Below, one piece after another: positions 36,820 through 45,417 of a stretch of 64,000 bases of DNA. The translations under genes were made by a program, and so were the position numbers. The notes below the pieces were generated by a model. The model searched no databases, had not been told where the DNA came from, and worked only from the letters and a program-made list of their open reading frames with translations. Positions within the stretch are counted from its first letter, which is position 1. Every line of letters begins with the position of its first letter. The stretch is from Leptospira_A soteropolitanensis (GTDB lineage Bacteria; Spirochaetota; Leptospiria; Leptospirales; Leptospiraceae), in assembly GCF_026151335.1 (NCBI RefSeq), contig NZ_JAMQPP010000003.1; one strand, 5' to 3'.

Positions 36820-37206
36820 ATGCAACAAACCATTACATCAAATTTAAATCCAAATTTACCAAATTCAGACAATGAGAACCACCTGAAGGCGCTGATGCAT
36901 CTAACTCAGCTAAATAATCCTAGATACTTTCGACCGTATCCAAGTGTTTCAGAGGAAAAAGAAACAGCACTTCTTATGATATTGGTTGGATACAGTTATA
37001 GAAAGACTGCCGAGCAAATCCAAAAGAACCATACGATCATCACCCAATGGGCAAAGAATGATACAGAGTTTAAAAGGTTGCTTGTTGAAGTAAAACAAAA
37101 ACGGCAGGCTTTTCTAAGAAGTCAGATCCTTCCAACTAAAGTCGAAGGAGTTAGTGAAACCACCTCTTCGCAAAATGAATTAGAACTGGTTGAAGCCACT
37201 CATTAG
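36820..37206 (+). CDS. Small helix-turn-helix protein upstream of the replication gene
   Basis: 128 aa. AGGAG lies 9 bases before the ATG. Residues ~45-85 (EEKETALLMILVGYSYRKTA, then EQIQKNHTIITQWAKNDTEF) form a helix-turn-helix like that of terminase small subunits and some plasmid regulators. Both ends are polar and disordered. It sits between the hip operon and the HUH replication gene, in the same direction as the latter, and could regulate it. No family is named with confidence. Confidence 0.65.
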   Translation: MQQTITSNLNPNLPNSDNENHLKALMHLTQLNNPRYFRPYPSVSEEKETALLMILVGYSYRKTAEQIQKNHTIITQWAKNDTEFKRLLVEVKQKRQAFLRSQILPTKVEGVSETTSSQNELELVEATH

Positions 37207-37305
37207 ATCGGTTCCCCTTTTAGATTTTCTTCCATTTTTTAGGAAATCAATGTGACATGCATCAATTGCATCACATAATATGCGTTTGTGTAATCATGGG
37301 TTTCT

Positions 37306-37340
37306 CCGAGTAAATACTCGGAAGAACCCCGTAAATACGG
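37306..37340. repeat. Two palindromic hairpins upstream of rep
   Basis: CCGAGTA-AA-TACTCGG (37306-37321) and CCGTA-AA-TACGG (37329-37340) are perfect hairpins with the same AA loop, 7 bp apart. They may be replication-origin or regulatory structures. Nothing codes in 37207-37686. Confidence 0.5.
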
Positions 37341-37524
37341 AAATCCTTTAAACAAATTCTTCAATTGAATGCAACAAATGCAGCAAAATTGAATAGAATT
37401 AGATGTATTTATTATAATATACTGATTTACCAAAAAAATTTCCGCCCTTTCTTTGAACTTCACAATTTCGAATTCACAAATTTTTTTCCGTACAGCGAAA
37501 ATACAAAAAATTACAAAAATATGC

Positions 37525-37544
37525 GATATCGGTTCTCCGATATC
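37525..37544. repeat. Perfect hairpin upstream of rep (candidate nick or control site)
   Basis: GATATCGG (37525-37532), loop TTCT, CCGATATC (37537-37544). It is followed by TTCGTTAGGATTTAG and then CTTGGCGTCCTAAC, which gives a second pairing (TTAGGA with TCCTAA). Such structures are typical of rolling-circle double-strand origins. Confidence 0.5.
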
Positions 37545-37686
37545 CGATTATTCGTTAGGATTTAGTCAAGGTTATCACTTGGCGTCCTAACAGCCTCCTT
37601 TTGAAAACCCCAGAAAGTGCGATGACCCAAAGTCCTTGTGATCTGTTGTCGGGCTTTCGAATTTTTGAAGAAGGAGAAAAAAGTAT

Positions 37687-38631
37687 ATGGCCAAGCTATG
37701 CCCAAATGATACAACCAAACAAAGGTTAAAGAATATTAACCTAAATAGAATCTGTGAAGCAAAATGGAAGAAACTTCAACTAGAATACGGCAATGAATCG
37801 ATGAACATAAGAGATGTGAAACGAGTCACGAATAGAACAACCTGGAATTGCCTAAAAGAATACAATAAGAAGAACCAAGCGGTATATAGCAAACGTGGAT
37901 ACACTGGATATGTTTTCACCTTAACTAGAGGTGATAAAGAAGCCGACATGAAGGAATTAAAAGAGGCTCTTCGAAAAACACTAAAACGGATGAATTACGA
38001 TATATACAAGAATCATATCAAAGGATTAGAACTACCAATCACGACCTTTGAAGGCAATGCAATCGACGGACAATACAACCCTCACCTCCACGGTTATGTA
38101 TTCATTCCGAAAGGAGAAGTCAGAAACTTTAAAAGGAAATTAAAGGAAAATCTAGCGAATACATTATTCAATCTGCCAAGACTAAATGGCCCCAAAAGAA
38201 AGGCGAATAAACTATGGTTCGATAAAATAAAAGGAGATGGAGTCAAATACTTTGGATACTGCGGAAGAGAAGAATCACCAGAGCATGGCAAAGAATTGGA
38301 TAAACTGGATTGGGATTTATCCTCCTTTGGATTTGTATCAGAACCAAATCACTATTTGAGCAAACGCATTATAAAAAGGATTTATCGAAGATTCCCTGAA
38401 ACAGAAACCAATTCTGAATTATTCCATCGAGTCATTTGTATGTTGCACTGGATCCACAAACGTGGGTATTTGCAAGAATATCTAAGCGCTTTCATTCCTC
38501 CCTTCGAAACAATACCTTTTCCAAGGAAACTAAACGCAAAAAAGAAAAGACCCCATTATCACCATCCAAAGGATCCAAACCTAACGAGGATTCCTAATTC
38601 AAACAAGAGTTATCATGATAGAGTCGCATAG
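37687..38631 (+). CDS. HUH-type (rolling-circle) replication initiator
   Basis: 314 aa. Motif II of HUH endonucleases is clear: YNPHLHGYVFIP (~128). Upstream KRGYTGYVFTLTRGDK is motif-I-like. Downstream DGVKYFGYCGREE (~180) is the likely motif III, with Tyr for strand nicking. The N-terminal third is basic and the C-terminal end is rich in His/Lys/Pro. It should nick the plus strand at the origin and start rolling-circle replication. GAAGGAG precedes the ATG by 11 bases. Hairpins lie on the upstream side and tandem 9-mers on the downstream side. Alternatively it could be a relaxase-like transposase. Confidence 0.75.
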   Translation: MAKLCPNDTTKQRLKNINLNRICEAKWKKLQLEYGNESMNIRDVKRVTNRTTWNCLKEYNKKNQAVYSKRGYTGYVFTLTRGDKEADMKELKEALRKTLKRMNYDIYKNHIKGLELPITTFEGNAIDGQYNPHLHGYVFIPKGEVRNFKRKLKENLANTLFNLPRLNGPKRKANKLWFDKIKGDGVKYFGYCGREESPEHGKELDKLDWDLSSFGFVSEPNHYLSKRIIKRIYRRFPETETNSELFHRVICMLHWIHKRGYLQEYLSAFIPPFETIPFPRKLNAKKKRPHYHHPKDPNLTRIPNSNKSYHDRVA

Positions 38632-38698
38632 AACCAATGCAGCACCCCAAGAAATTCATTCCCTGCCAAGTGAATCCTACGTGCTGTTTTCGGTGCAA

Positions 38699-38753
38699 AA
38701 TTCGACAAATTCGACAAATTCGACAGTAAACGAGGGTGTATTGTCGAATTTGT
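38699..38753 (+). repeat. Three tandem 9-bp repeats forming half of a hairpin
   Basis: AATTCGACA occurs three times without gaps (38699-38725). The inverted copy follows: ACAAATTCGACA (38714-38725) pairs perfectly with TGTCGAATTTGT (38742-38753). It could be iterons, a single-strand origin, or the rep terminator. Confidence 0.6.
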
Positions 38754-38865
38754 AGGACTTAAAGAGCGGATGATCAAAAAACTTTAAGTAGTTTTTGAAC
38801 AGATACAAATTGAATTGAATCTCTAAAGGATTCATTATATTCTAAATGATATTCTGGAAAATCGT

Positions 38866-39474
38866 TTGAGTCCTATTCGAGTTTTAACTATTCTTTTTAT
38901 CTTTATTCTCATACACTGTGAGAGTACAAATCGATATATGCGTAATAGAGTGAAGGATACGAGTGATGTTGTTACTCTAGGCATTGAAAAAAATAATTTT
39001 GGAGCAAATGTCTTCTTCTGGTGCATTGGAGGAGGATTAAAGAGTGATCGAAATACCAGAGGTGTTGGAATGAGAGATGGCCATTTCGGTTTTTATGAAG
39101 TATCAAATGGTAAGAATATAGATATTTTTCCAATGGTCCGAAAAGAATCACCAGCTAATCAAATGGGTATATCAAATATTTTGATTAATACCAGTGGCCA
39201 TAGTCAAATTCATCCTTCTGAGAGAACCCTAAACAAAGACTACCAAGTTTTGAATATTTTAATGTTCGTACCGATCCCATCAATTCCTGATTCAAAACAA
39301 TCTGTAGCAAAATGTGACTCTCCAGTGAAATTAGAAGCCTCGCTTGGGATTCATTATGGAATTAGATTTGGTTTTAATGTCACGGAACTTCTAGATTTAC
39401 TCATCGGTTTTACAACTTTCGACCTTTTGAATGACGACGAAATTGAAATAAATTCTTTTAAATTTAGGAATTAA
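38866..39474 (+). CDS. Hypothetical lipoprotein
   Basis: 202 aa from a TTG start (an ATG at 38847 is out of frame and stops at once). The signal peptide leads to lipobox LIHCES (Cys ~18). RNRVKDTSDVVTLGIE, then FWCIGGGLKSDR and GVGMRDGHFGFYE is a pattern I associate with a Leptospira lipoprotein family of unknown function; the assignment is from memory. Its last 11 bp overlap the convergent gene. Confidence 0.65.
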   Translation: MSPIRVLTILFIFILIHCESTNRYMRNRVKDTSDVVTLGIEKNNFGANVFFWCIGGGLKSDRNTRGVGMRDGHFGFYEVSNGKNIDIFPMVRKESPANQMGISNILINTSGHSQIHPSERTLNKDYQVLNILMFVPIPSIPDSKQSVAKCDSPVKLEASLGIHYGIRFGFNVTELLDLLIGFTTFDLLNDDEIEINSFKFRN

Positions 39475-39739
39475 ACTCTGAAATATATATTTCTATATTA
39501 TTTTTAATACAAAGTTTCATTAAATCAAATGAGATGACTGGACCTCCTCCCGTTGCATTTGGTCGAGGTGAGAAGCTTATATCTGCTACCCAATCAAATT
39601 TTTTATCTAACGTGCCATCAACAGATTGAATCCAATCACTAAAGGCTTCGAAATTATTTGTTAAATCCCAATCATCTTTCATTAGGTGATGATAATTTTC
39701 TGTTTTTTCTTTATTTGTTTTTCTTATCCAAATTGGCAA
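39464..39739 (-). CDS. Hypothetical protein
   Basis: 91 aa, soluble, from a TTG start preceded by AAAGGAAA. It is rich in Trp and Asp (DDWDLTNNFEAFSDWIQS, then KKFDWVADISFSPRPNATGG). No family is recognised. It converges on the previous lipoprotein with an 11-bp overlap, which supports both 3' ends being real or one having been reshaped. Confidence 0.5.
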   Translation of the reverse strand: MPIWIRKTNKEKTENYHHLMKDDWDLTNNFEAFSDWIQSVDGTLDKKFDWVADISFSPRPNATGGGPVISFDLMKLCIKNNIEIYISEFNS

Positions 39740-39883
39740 ATTAACTTTCCTTTCGATATGCTAGTAATATTTAATTTTGGGATCGCAAATAAGGAGGGTT
39801 AATACGTGAGTGATTTAACGCCTACTTTAAACTACTCATGAGTGTTTTAAAGTCAATTTTAAACTACTCATTTTTACTTTTTC

Positions 39884-41143
39884 CTACCCCTTTACACCTC
39901 CCATCGAATATGGATTCAAAAACTGTCGTTTCCAAAGAAGTTTTCTATCCACCTGGCTTAACTCGGCTTCGTCACAAACAGACTTCCATTTTTTCTCAAT
40001 GGTATGGATTTGGTGTTTCACAATCTCCATGGCCTTGAGTTTCGAAAGTAGAAATTGATTACGAGCATTGAGACAAACCTCAATTCGACTCCTTCTGTCA
40101 TCGCCAGAGATGAGCATGGCTTGGGATACTTCGTTACCAGAACGTGCTTGTGGACATATATCGTAGGCCGGTGTAAGCGTTAGTGAATTTCCATCCCAGA
40201 AGGCAGCATGATTTCTTGCATGGTCGTCGGTGTTGCCACAAAGGATGTTGAAGACTAGTCTTCGGAAGAGTTCTTCTAAGGTTTCTTTTGGACTTTGAAA
40301 GCGATGGCGAATGATTTCACAAAGAGTTTCGTAACTTGTGTATCGTGCCATCATCTCATCGAGACCAAAGAGTGTTAAGGCAGACACAACACGTTTTCTT
40401 CCCCAACCATGTTTCAATCGGACTCGATCAAATCGTTTGATGAGGAGCACATCTTTGTTTGCCGCTCGAACGAGTTTGACTGGAGCCACATCGATTCCCA
40501 CAAGTTTTGCTAGTCGCATGGCAATGTACTCGGCCTTCACGACATGGTAATAATCATCTGTCGAAGAAAACTTTGCAACATACTTGGTCTCTTTTTCTTC
40601 CACAAGTGCCTTTGGCCTCGCACCTCCAATGGAAGTTCCATGCAGAAGTGCCATATCCAATTCACGACTGAGAGGAATCCCCTTCTCTACTTTTTCTGAT
40701 GACCTCAGTAAGTCTTCTAAAGATACATTTGCATTCTGTCTTGGTTTGTAATCAGTTGGTGATTCTTGAAAATCGAGAGCACCAATTCGATCGGAACCGG
40801 ATTCCAGTAGATATAACAATTCACTGAGATCATTAGTATCTTTCTCTTTTGCATTGGATCCAGAAATTTTATTGAGTATGACACGTCTTCCCCAAGCATC
40901 CGGTGAAGCATCTCGAATGGCATTTGGCATCTTATGTTGGGGAAGAAGAGGCAATCGTCCTTCTATCATTGGTAACTCTGGTTCATAGATGGAAAAGGTT
41001 TTGGAATTCTCTTTTGACTTCTCTAGATAACTTCGTCCATAGTTAAAATAATAAAATCCATTCTCTTCTTCGATCCTTCCACAGACGATTGGATCTACTT
41101 GCTCTTCTAACCAAATCCAAACATAGGCTTCTTTAGAAGTCAT
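39884..41143 (-). CDS. hipA: HipA-family serine/threonine kinase toxin (full-length)
   Basis: 419 aa. It keeps the N-terminal subdomain (VCGRIEEENGFYYFNYGRSY...FFEGRLP-like region). The Gly-rich loop with the autophosphorylation serine is HGTSIGGARPKA (~168). It then has KYVAKFSS, catalytic GNTDDHARNHAAF (~305) and metal-binding TPAYDICP. HipA kinases phosphorylate glutamyl-tRNA synthetase in E. coli and induce dormancy; the target here is unknown. It is downstream of its antitoxin, overlapping by 11 bp. This is the second Hip system within 6 kb, on the other side of the rep gene. Confidence 0.88.
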   Translation of the reverse strand: MTSKEAYVWIWLEEQVDPIVCGRIEEENGFYYFNYGRSYLEKSKENSKTFSIYEPELPMIEGRLPLLPQHKMPNAIRDASPDAWGRRVILNKISGSNAKEKDTNDLSELLYLLESGSDRIGALDFQESPTDYKPRQNANVSLEDLLRSSEKVEKGIPLSRELDMALLHGTSIGGARPKALVEEKETKYVAKFSSTDDYYHVVKAEYIAMRLAKLVGIDVAPVKLVRAANKDVLLIKRFDRVRLKHGWGRKRVVSALTLFGLDEMMARYTSYETLCEIIRHRFQSPKETLEELFRRLVFNILCGNTDDHARNHAAFWDGNSLTLTPAYDICPQARSGNEVSQAMLISGDDRRSRIEVCLNARNQFLLSKLKAMEIVKHQIHTIEKKWKSVCDEAELSQVDRKLLWKRQFLNPYSMGGVKG

Positions 41144-41465
41144 CTTTCACCTTCTTTGTTTTGTTACGAATTCGTTTAGGCAACAAAGTCAACTTGTCTG
41201 TTGTGTTCCGAATGGATTTGGAAAGGGATGGATTCTCTTCCAGAAAGATGGGAATGCCAAGTATCACGGCCGCTTCGAAAACCAAACCAATGGCCACTGT
41301 CATATCACCTTCCTCTATCTTTTGCAAAGTGGTTCGCGAAATTCCAATTCGATCTGCAAGCACTTGTTCCGACCATGCTCTTTCCTTTCTGGCAACTTGG
41401 ATTTCTTTTCCCAGTAACAAAGATGCTTCCTTTGCCATTTTAGAATAGGTTCTCGTAATTTTCAT
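41133..41465 (-). CDS. hipB: HipB-family antitoxin / repressor
   Basis: 110 aa with an XRE helix-turn-helix (LGKEIQVARKERAWSEQVLA, then DRIGISRTTLQKIEEGDMTV). It neutralises and represses the HipA it precedes. The C-terminal basic tail (KLTLLPKRIRNKTKKVKDDF) is longer than in the other HipB here. An alternative start is the internal ATG at 41438. The operator repeats begin 12 bp upstream of the chosen start. Confidence 0.85.
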   Translation of the reverse strand: MKITRTYSKMAKEASLLLGKEIQVARKERAWSEQVLADRIGISRTTLQKIEEGDMTVAIGLVFEAAVILGIPIFLEENPSLSKSIRNTTDKLTLLPKRIRNKTKKVKDDF

Positions 41466-41476
41466 AAACTCGATAA

Positions 41477-41536
41477 GGCCAATCTATTGGCCATTTTATT
41501 AGTCATTAAATAGTATTACGACCATTTTACTGGTCA
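41477..41536. promoter_or_regulatory. Operator repeats of the hipBA pair
   Basis: GGCCAATCTATTGGCC (41477-41492) and GACCATTTTACTGGTC (41520-41535) are palindromes. In addition GGCCATTTTATTAGTCATT (from 41490) and GACCATTTTACTGGTCATT (from 41520) are direct repeats 30 bp apart. Likely HipB sites. Confidence 0.65.
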
Positions 41537-41616
41537 TTTTTGGAATTTCTACTCTTTTTGGTTTAGATTCTAAAGGCAAACTATGTTTCATTTTTCCTAT
41601 CGAACAAACACTTTTT

Positions 41617-41752
41617 CTATTCTAATTTATCTTTTGTAATTTGTATAAAAAAATCTGGTGACCAAAAATCTAATACTTTTGCATTCGTTATAAATGGTTG
41701 GATGTCTGCTTTTGCTGGCGAAATCGAAATTGTTTTAAAGCATTCGATTAGC
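41617..41752 (-). pseudogene. Remnant of an AbiEii-type toxin gene (C-terminal end)
   Basis: Directly after the AbiEi-like gene, another frame is open for about 45 codons (LIECFKTISISPAKADIQPF, then WSPDFFIQI and a stop at 41617). The -ADIQPF- and WSPDFF pattern is like the end of AbiEii/AbiGii nucleotidyltransferase toxins. The catalytic N-terminal part is missing. Assignment is tentative. Confidence 0.4.
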
Positions 41753-42346
41753 TTATGTATAATATTTCCTTAGCATTTTTGGGAACAATAAACATTGAGG
41801 TTGTTTATAAAATAAACTTATGTTTGTCACCTCACACTTATCTAGTCTCGATAACCACTCTTCCTCAATTCTTTTGTCTTCTACAAGGAAATCCTTTAGT
41901 TCATTTACTTCTTTTAACTTCGGATTTTTGTAAATCAAATCGAGGATTGCTTTTTCAGGAGTAGCAATTAAAAAGCCTTGTTCTCTTTCCTCTTTGCAAA
42001 CAATTCCAAATGGATACGCAAACTTTGGAAGATAATAATAATAAAATTCGCCTATCGGTGTATGAAACTTCTTATTTTTATTTTTGTTGTAAGTTGCGGA
42101 AGTGATTCCCTTCACCCGTTCTGGAATCATGCCGTAATATGCAAGTGCCGATTCAAAAGATATATAAGATGGGCCATATAACACCGACGCAATACTTAAC
42201 TTGGAATATGATTGATCATTTCTTTCGAGAAAAACTCCTCTCTTCAAATGAAATATTTCTTTTGACCGAATCATTTTGCTCAGTTTGGATTTTGGAGAAG
42301 CAAAAGACGCAAGTTCTTCCATTACAACCCTGTGTGTTTTATACAT
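41753..42346 (-). CDS. AbiEi-family antitoxin / transcriptional regulator
   Basis: 197 aa. The N-terminal winged-helix part (KLSKMIRSKEIFHLKRGVFL) and then the AbiEi core (YGPSYISFESALAYYGMIPE, ATPEKAILDLIY) are clear. AbiEi antitoxins repress their own operon and block the type IV toxin AbiEii. GGAGGAGG immediately precedes the ATG. The toxin that should follow is reduced to a fragment, so this is an orphan antitoxin that may act as a regulator or protect against other AbiEii toxins. Confidence 0.82.
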   Translation of the reverse strand: MYKTHRVVMEELASFASPKSKLSKMIRSKEIFHLKRGVFLERNDQSYSKLSIASVLYGPSYISFESALAYYGMIPERVKGITSATYNKNKNKKFHTPIGEFYYYYLPKFAYPFGIVCKEEREQGFLIATPEKAILDLIYKNPKLKEVNELKDFLVEDKRIEEEWLSRLDKCEVTNISLFYKQPQCLLFPKMLRKYYT

Positions 42347-42359
42347 TTTGCCTCCTCCA

Positions 42360-42384
42360 GTAAGTTTACTTTATTATACTTACG
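42360..42384. promoter_or_regulatory. Inverted repeat upstream of the AbiEi gene
   Basis: GTAAGT and ACTTAC flank a TA-rich centre that also contains AGTAAA/TTTACT, 14 bp before the start codon. AbiEi proteins bind inverted repeats in their promoter, so this is a candidate site. Confidence 0.45.
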
Positions 42385-42437
42385 GGAGATTGAAAAGAGT
42401 GAATCTTTCCTAGTATACAAAAAAACAATTCCCGCAT

Positions 42438-42965
42438 TCATCCATCTCCAACAACACTAGTTAAAGAATTCACAATCCTTGCCAAATGTTTGGAAGAAGG
42501 TTTCTCTCCTTCAAATAAAATCCGTTCAACGGCCTTTCTTGTTGCTTCGGGAAATTTGTTTAACATTCCCTTGTACTGTTCCTTTGTACTAATCAATGAA
42601 TTCTTCTTTAAAGGAGGAGGTGGATTGTCCAAGGCTGGTTGGGAGAAAGTCTCAACGCTGCGATGTGGTTCCCTAGAGGGCAACTCCGTATGATTCGTAC
42701 TCTCATCCAAGGCAGACCCCAGACAAAGATAACGTCTACGGCCGTCAAATCCAGTTTGAATGACAAACCCCCGTTTTTTCAGCCTGGAAATCATGCGCGA
42801 AACAGTATCAGGTCGTATCCCAAGTAAGTTCGCAAAATGTTCGTTTGATGCAAAACACTTTCCATTCGATGTAAAACTTTCAATTTCTGAAAGGATTACC
42901 TTCTCAGATATGGAAAGGTCCTTCCTACTCTCGATACGAGCAGGGATCCAAATTCCTTGTCTCAT
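42438..42965 (-). CDS. Winged-helix protein, replication-initiator-like (paralogue 1)
   Basis: 175 aa. The opening GIWIPARIESRKDLSISEKV is followed by a winged helix (FASNEHFANLLGIRPDTVSR, MISRLKKRGFVIQTGFDGRR). It is plainly a paralogue of the protein at 59794. The tail is polar, ending in a helix (LARIVNSLTSVVGDG). In DnaD/RepA-like and phage replication proteins, this N-terminal helix-turn-helix binds origin DNA, and the 59794 copy sits beside parAB and an origin-like region. A role in plasmid replication is inferred. AAGGGAC precedes the ATG. Confidence 0.7.
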   Translation of the reverse strand: MRQGIWIPARIESRKDLSISEKVILSEIESFTSNGKCFASNEHFANLLGIRPDTVSRMISRLKKRGFVIQTGFDGRRRYLCLGSALDESTNHTELPSREPHRSVETFSQPALDNPPPPLKKNSLISTKEQYKGMLNKFPEATRKAVERILFEGEKPSSKHLARIVNSLTSVVGDG

Positions 42966-43354
42966 GTTGTCCCTTCGATTTGCCTAGACACGCCTTCGGC
43001 CAAACCATTTAACATTCTTTTTGTGGCAGGGGATCAAGTTAGGTGAAGTGATCCGAGGTCTTTGCCTACCTCATCCGACAAATGCCTATTACCGGACAGT
43101 AAAACCTAAATCCAAAGGACGGATTTTGTCAATCACAATGAGACATAATTTCAGGAGTTTTTTGAGGAGGGAGAAAGGTCCCCCAGGAGGGCAAACTCGA
43201 GGGGGAATCGCGTCTTTTTGGATCTTCACCTAAGACAGTACAAGTGAAACATGGATTGGAAAAAGTACAAGAATTTTTTGCCAATTCTTAATGAAATTTA
43301 GAATCCTCGTTTTGTATAGACTAACCAAAATTCATCCAAATTCATTAAGGAATG
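42966..43354. other. Gene-free region upstream of the winged-helix gene (possible origin)
   Basis: About 390 bp without a convincing gene. Small pairings are visible: GAGGT...ACCTC near 43050 and AATCC...GGATT near 43110. A purine-rich run (GAGGAGGGAGAAAGG) lies near 43165. It could hold the origin or promoter of the adjacent gene; nothing decisive is seen. Confidence 0.3.
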
Positions 43355-43813
43355 TTAATTTTCTGATCTTATTTGCTCTACCCATCGATCAAAAACGTTA
43401 TCCACTCTCAAGGTTTTATGGTTTGAAAAATGGAAACCATAATCTAACTTAGTTTCTGACTTTTTGAGTTTTGAAAAATAGGAAATCTTAATTTGGGTAG
43501 GAACCTCTCTATTATCAGCAATGAATAAATTCGATATTTCTTCCAAAAGATTCAAATTTTCATCTAATAATCCTGATATACGAAGTGAAGAGTTATCAAC
43601 TTTTCTCTTTAACGCATGATTGACTTCGTGTAACTCGACTATCTTTCCATTAATCTTATAAAATGTTTGTGTATAAGAGACTTTTTGTTCCCTAGCTCCA
43701 AAAAAGTATATCGCATCTACTTCTTTGTCATTATAATCAACAAATTCGGAAGCGACCTGGAGAATTTTCTGACACAAGTCTTGAAATTTTTTATCAAAGT
43801 CTTTTGATGGCAA
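43355..43813 (-). CDS. Hypothetical protein
   Basis: 152 aa, soluble, from a TTG start with AGAGG upstream. VDAIYFFGAREQKVSYTQTF, then YKINGKIVELHEVNHAL is an alternating strand pattern reminiscent of DUF600/YezG-type immunity proteins; the remainder is helical, ending FDRWVEQI. No toxin gene is next to it. The assignment is weak and left open. Confidence 0.55.
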   Translation of the reverse strand: MPSKDFDKKFQDLCQKILQVASEFVDYNDKEVDAIYFFGAREQKVSYTQTFYKINGKIVELHEVNHALKRKVDNSSLRISGLLDENLNLLEEISNLFIADNREVPTQIKISYFSKLKKSETKLDYGFHFSNHKTLRVDNVFDRWVEQIRSEN

Positions 43814-43954
43814 TGGATAACCTCTTCATTTGCAATACTCTTTCTTTCAGCTTTCACAACTTCCGAGAACCGGTCAAGAAAAAGTCACTTGATACCCGTT
43901 TGTTGGTCAGTTGCGAAAGAATCTTTGTAAAAATAATCCCAATAAATCTTTGAC

Positions 43955-44545
43955 TCATTCAATCTTTTTTAAGTAATATTCCATTATCTCAAAGTTTTTA
44001 TCATTGCATATGAACTCTATTTTATCTTCACTTTGGCAAAATTCATTTGTAATCATTTTCGATTTTATTTTTGGTTTTTTATTGCTCGTATCAAATATAT
44101 AAACATAATCAGAAACTTTTTTCTGATTGGATTCAAAGTCTATACTTCTAGAGTATTCTACTGAATTATTTGGAGAAACATTAATTGACTTAGTATAAAA
44201 TTGTCCTTTATTATTTAGGTGGTATAATATACTAGATTCATTACTTAACATAAGCAGTATTATGCTTAAATGATATTTTCCATTTTCTTCTAGATAAGTG
44301 ATCACTAGTTCGTCTTTACTTTCTCTTGAGTGATCTTCAAAATAAGGGGTTCTAAAAAAAACTTCTTTACGCAATACATTCCAATCCTTATCAAATTTGG
44401 TATGCACGTCAAAATTTTCCTTCTTTGAAGATTCAAATTTTCTATACCCTCCATCTGGAGTCTTCCTGATGTGAGAATCAGTCATTTTACGGCAATGAAA
44501 TGCCAATATTAGGAAAATTAATATGTGAATAAATTTTGAATTCAT
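43955..44545 (-). CDS. Hypothetical lipoprotein
   Basis: 196 aa from the ATG at 44545, chosen because it begins the signal peptide (NSKFIHILIFLILAFHC, lipobox Cys ~18). An 11-residue extension to 44578 is unlikely. The mature part is polar with many Ser/Asn/Lys and two Cys near the end (NEFCQSEDKIEFICNDK). No family is recognised. It is the first of three consecutive minus-strand lipoproteins. Confidence 0.65.
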   Translation of the reverse strand: MNSKFIHILIFLILAFHCRKMTDSHIRKTPDGGYRKFESSKKENFDVHTKFDKDWNVLRKEVFFRTPYFEDHSRESKDELVITYLEENGKYHLSIILLMLSNESSILYHLNNKGQFYTKSINVSPNNSVEYSRSIDFESNQKKVSDYVYIFDTSNKKPKIKSKMITNEFCQSEDKIEFICNDKNFEIMEYYLKKIE

Positions 44546-44769
44546 TGCCAGCCTCGTTTCTCTTAATACTCCTTCCATAGTTTTGGGAGTCCATATGTCC
44601 TTCTTTGAAGCGAAGGTATCATATACAATGTATGTGGTCTTGATTTTTGATAAGTCATTGTAAATTTAGAAAAAATTAGAATATTTTCCAATTATCTTTC
44701 AATATAACCTCAACTGTTTTCTCATTTATTAAGTTTGCTAAAAGAAATAAGATTTCTGGCATATATTGC

Positions 44770-45363
44770 TTATCTTGCATTAAAATTTTCTTTAGCATAT
44801 TCTTTTAATTCATTATATTGCCGATCATTCTGATCTTTCCAATAAATAAGAAGGTCGAAATCCGGCTCACCTGAGATGATCTCATTCTTATATAAGGCAA
44901 TAAATAAACCCGAGTTCGCAGGGAAAAGTTTATCAAGGTGTTTATATTCGTTAGCACCAAAATTTCTATAGATATTATTCCTTCCTGGAAATTCTTCAGA
45001 CCAATTATCAATGATTAGTTGACTATTTTTGATATTCCATTTACCCAATGTCCGAATGTTTGCATTCTTTATTGTAATTTCTTTTGCATAAATTTTACCA
45101 TTTTCTGAAAATATCCAAACATTATTCGGTGGATCTGTAACAACCTTCCCTGGAAGAAATACTTCTAAAAATAGAAATTTTTCTTCAATACTGAGAGAAT
45201 TTAGCCATTTTGCAAAACCCAAACTATCGAATCTTTCGTTTTCTTTGATTTTTAATTCAATGGCTTCTTTAGTAACTTTCGCTCTAGATTCAAAACAAGA
45301 TGAATTGAAAATAGACATTACCATAAGTAAAAAAATATTCAAAAGCATCTTCATTTTATTCAT
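44770..45363 (-). CDS. Hypothetical lipoprotein
   Basis: 197 aa. The signal peptide (KMLLNIFLLMVMSIF) leads to lipobox NSSC (Cys ~23). The mature protein has NVWIFSENGKIYAKEITIKN and ANIRTLGKWNIKNSQLIIDN, alternating strands like lipocalin-type or META-like small domains, then a charged helix. No function is known. It is separated from its neighbours by 225 and 54 bp. Confidence 0.7.
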   Translation of the reverse strand: MNKMKMLLNIFLLMVMSIFNSSCFESRAKVTKEAIELKIKENERFDSLGFAKWLNSLSIEEKFLFLEVFLPGKVVTDPPNNVWIFSENGKIYAKEITIKNANIRTLGKWNIKNSQLIIDNWSEEFPGRNNIYRNFGANEYKHLDKLFPANSGLFIALYKNEIISGEPDFDLLIYWKDQNDRQYNELKEYAKENFNAR

Positions 45364-45417
45364 CCAGATTTCTATTTATTATCATTCTCTACTTTGTCCC
45401 GATTATTTTTTCCCTTT

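Noticed and set aside
43021..43233. Plus-strand frame of 70 codons
   Set aside because: Basic, low-quality composition, no ribosome site, and it lies in a probable regulatory region.
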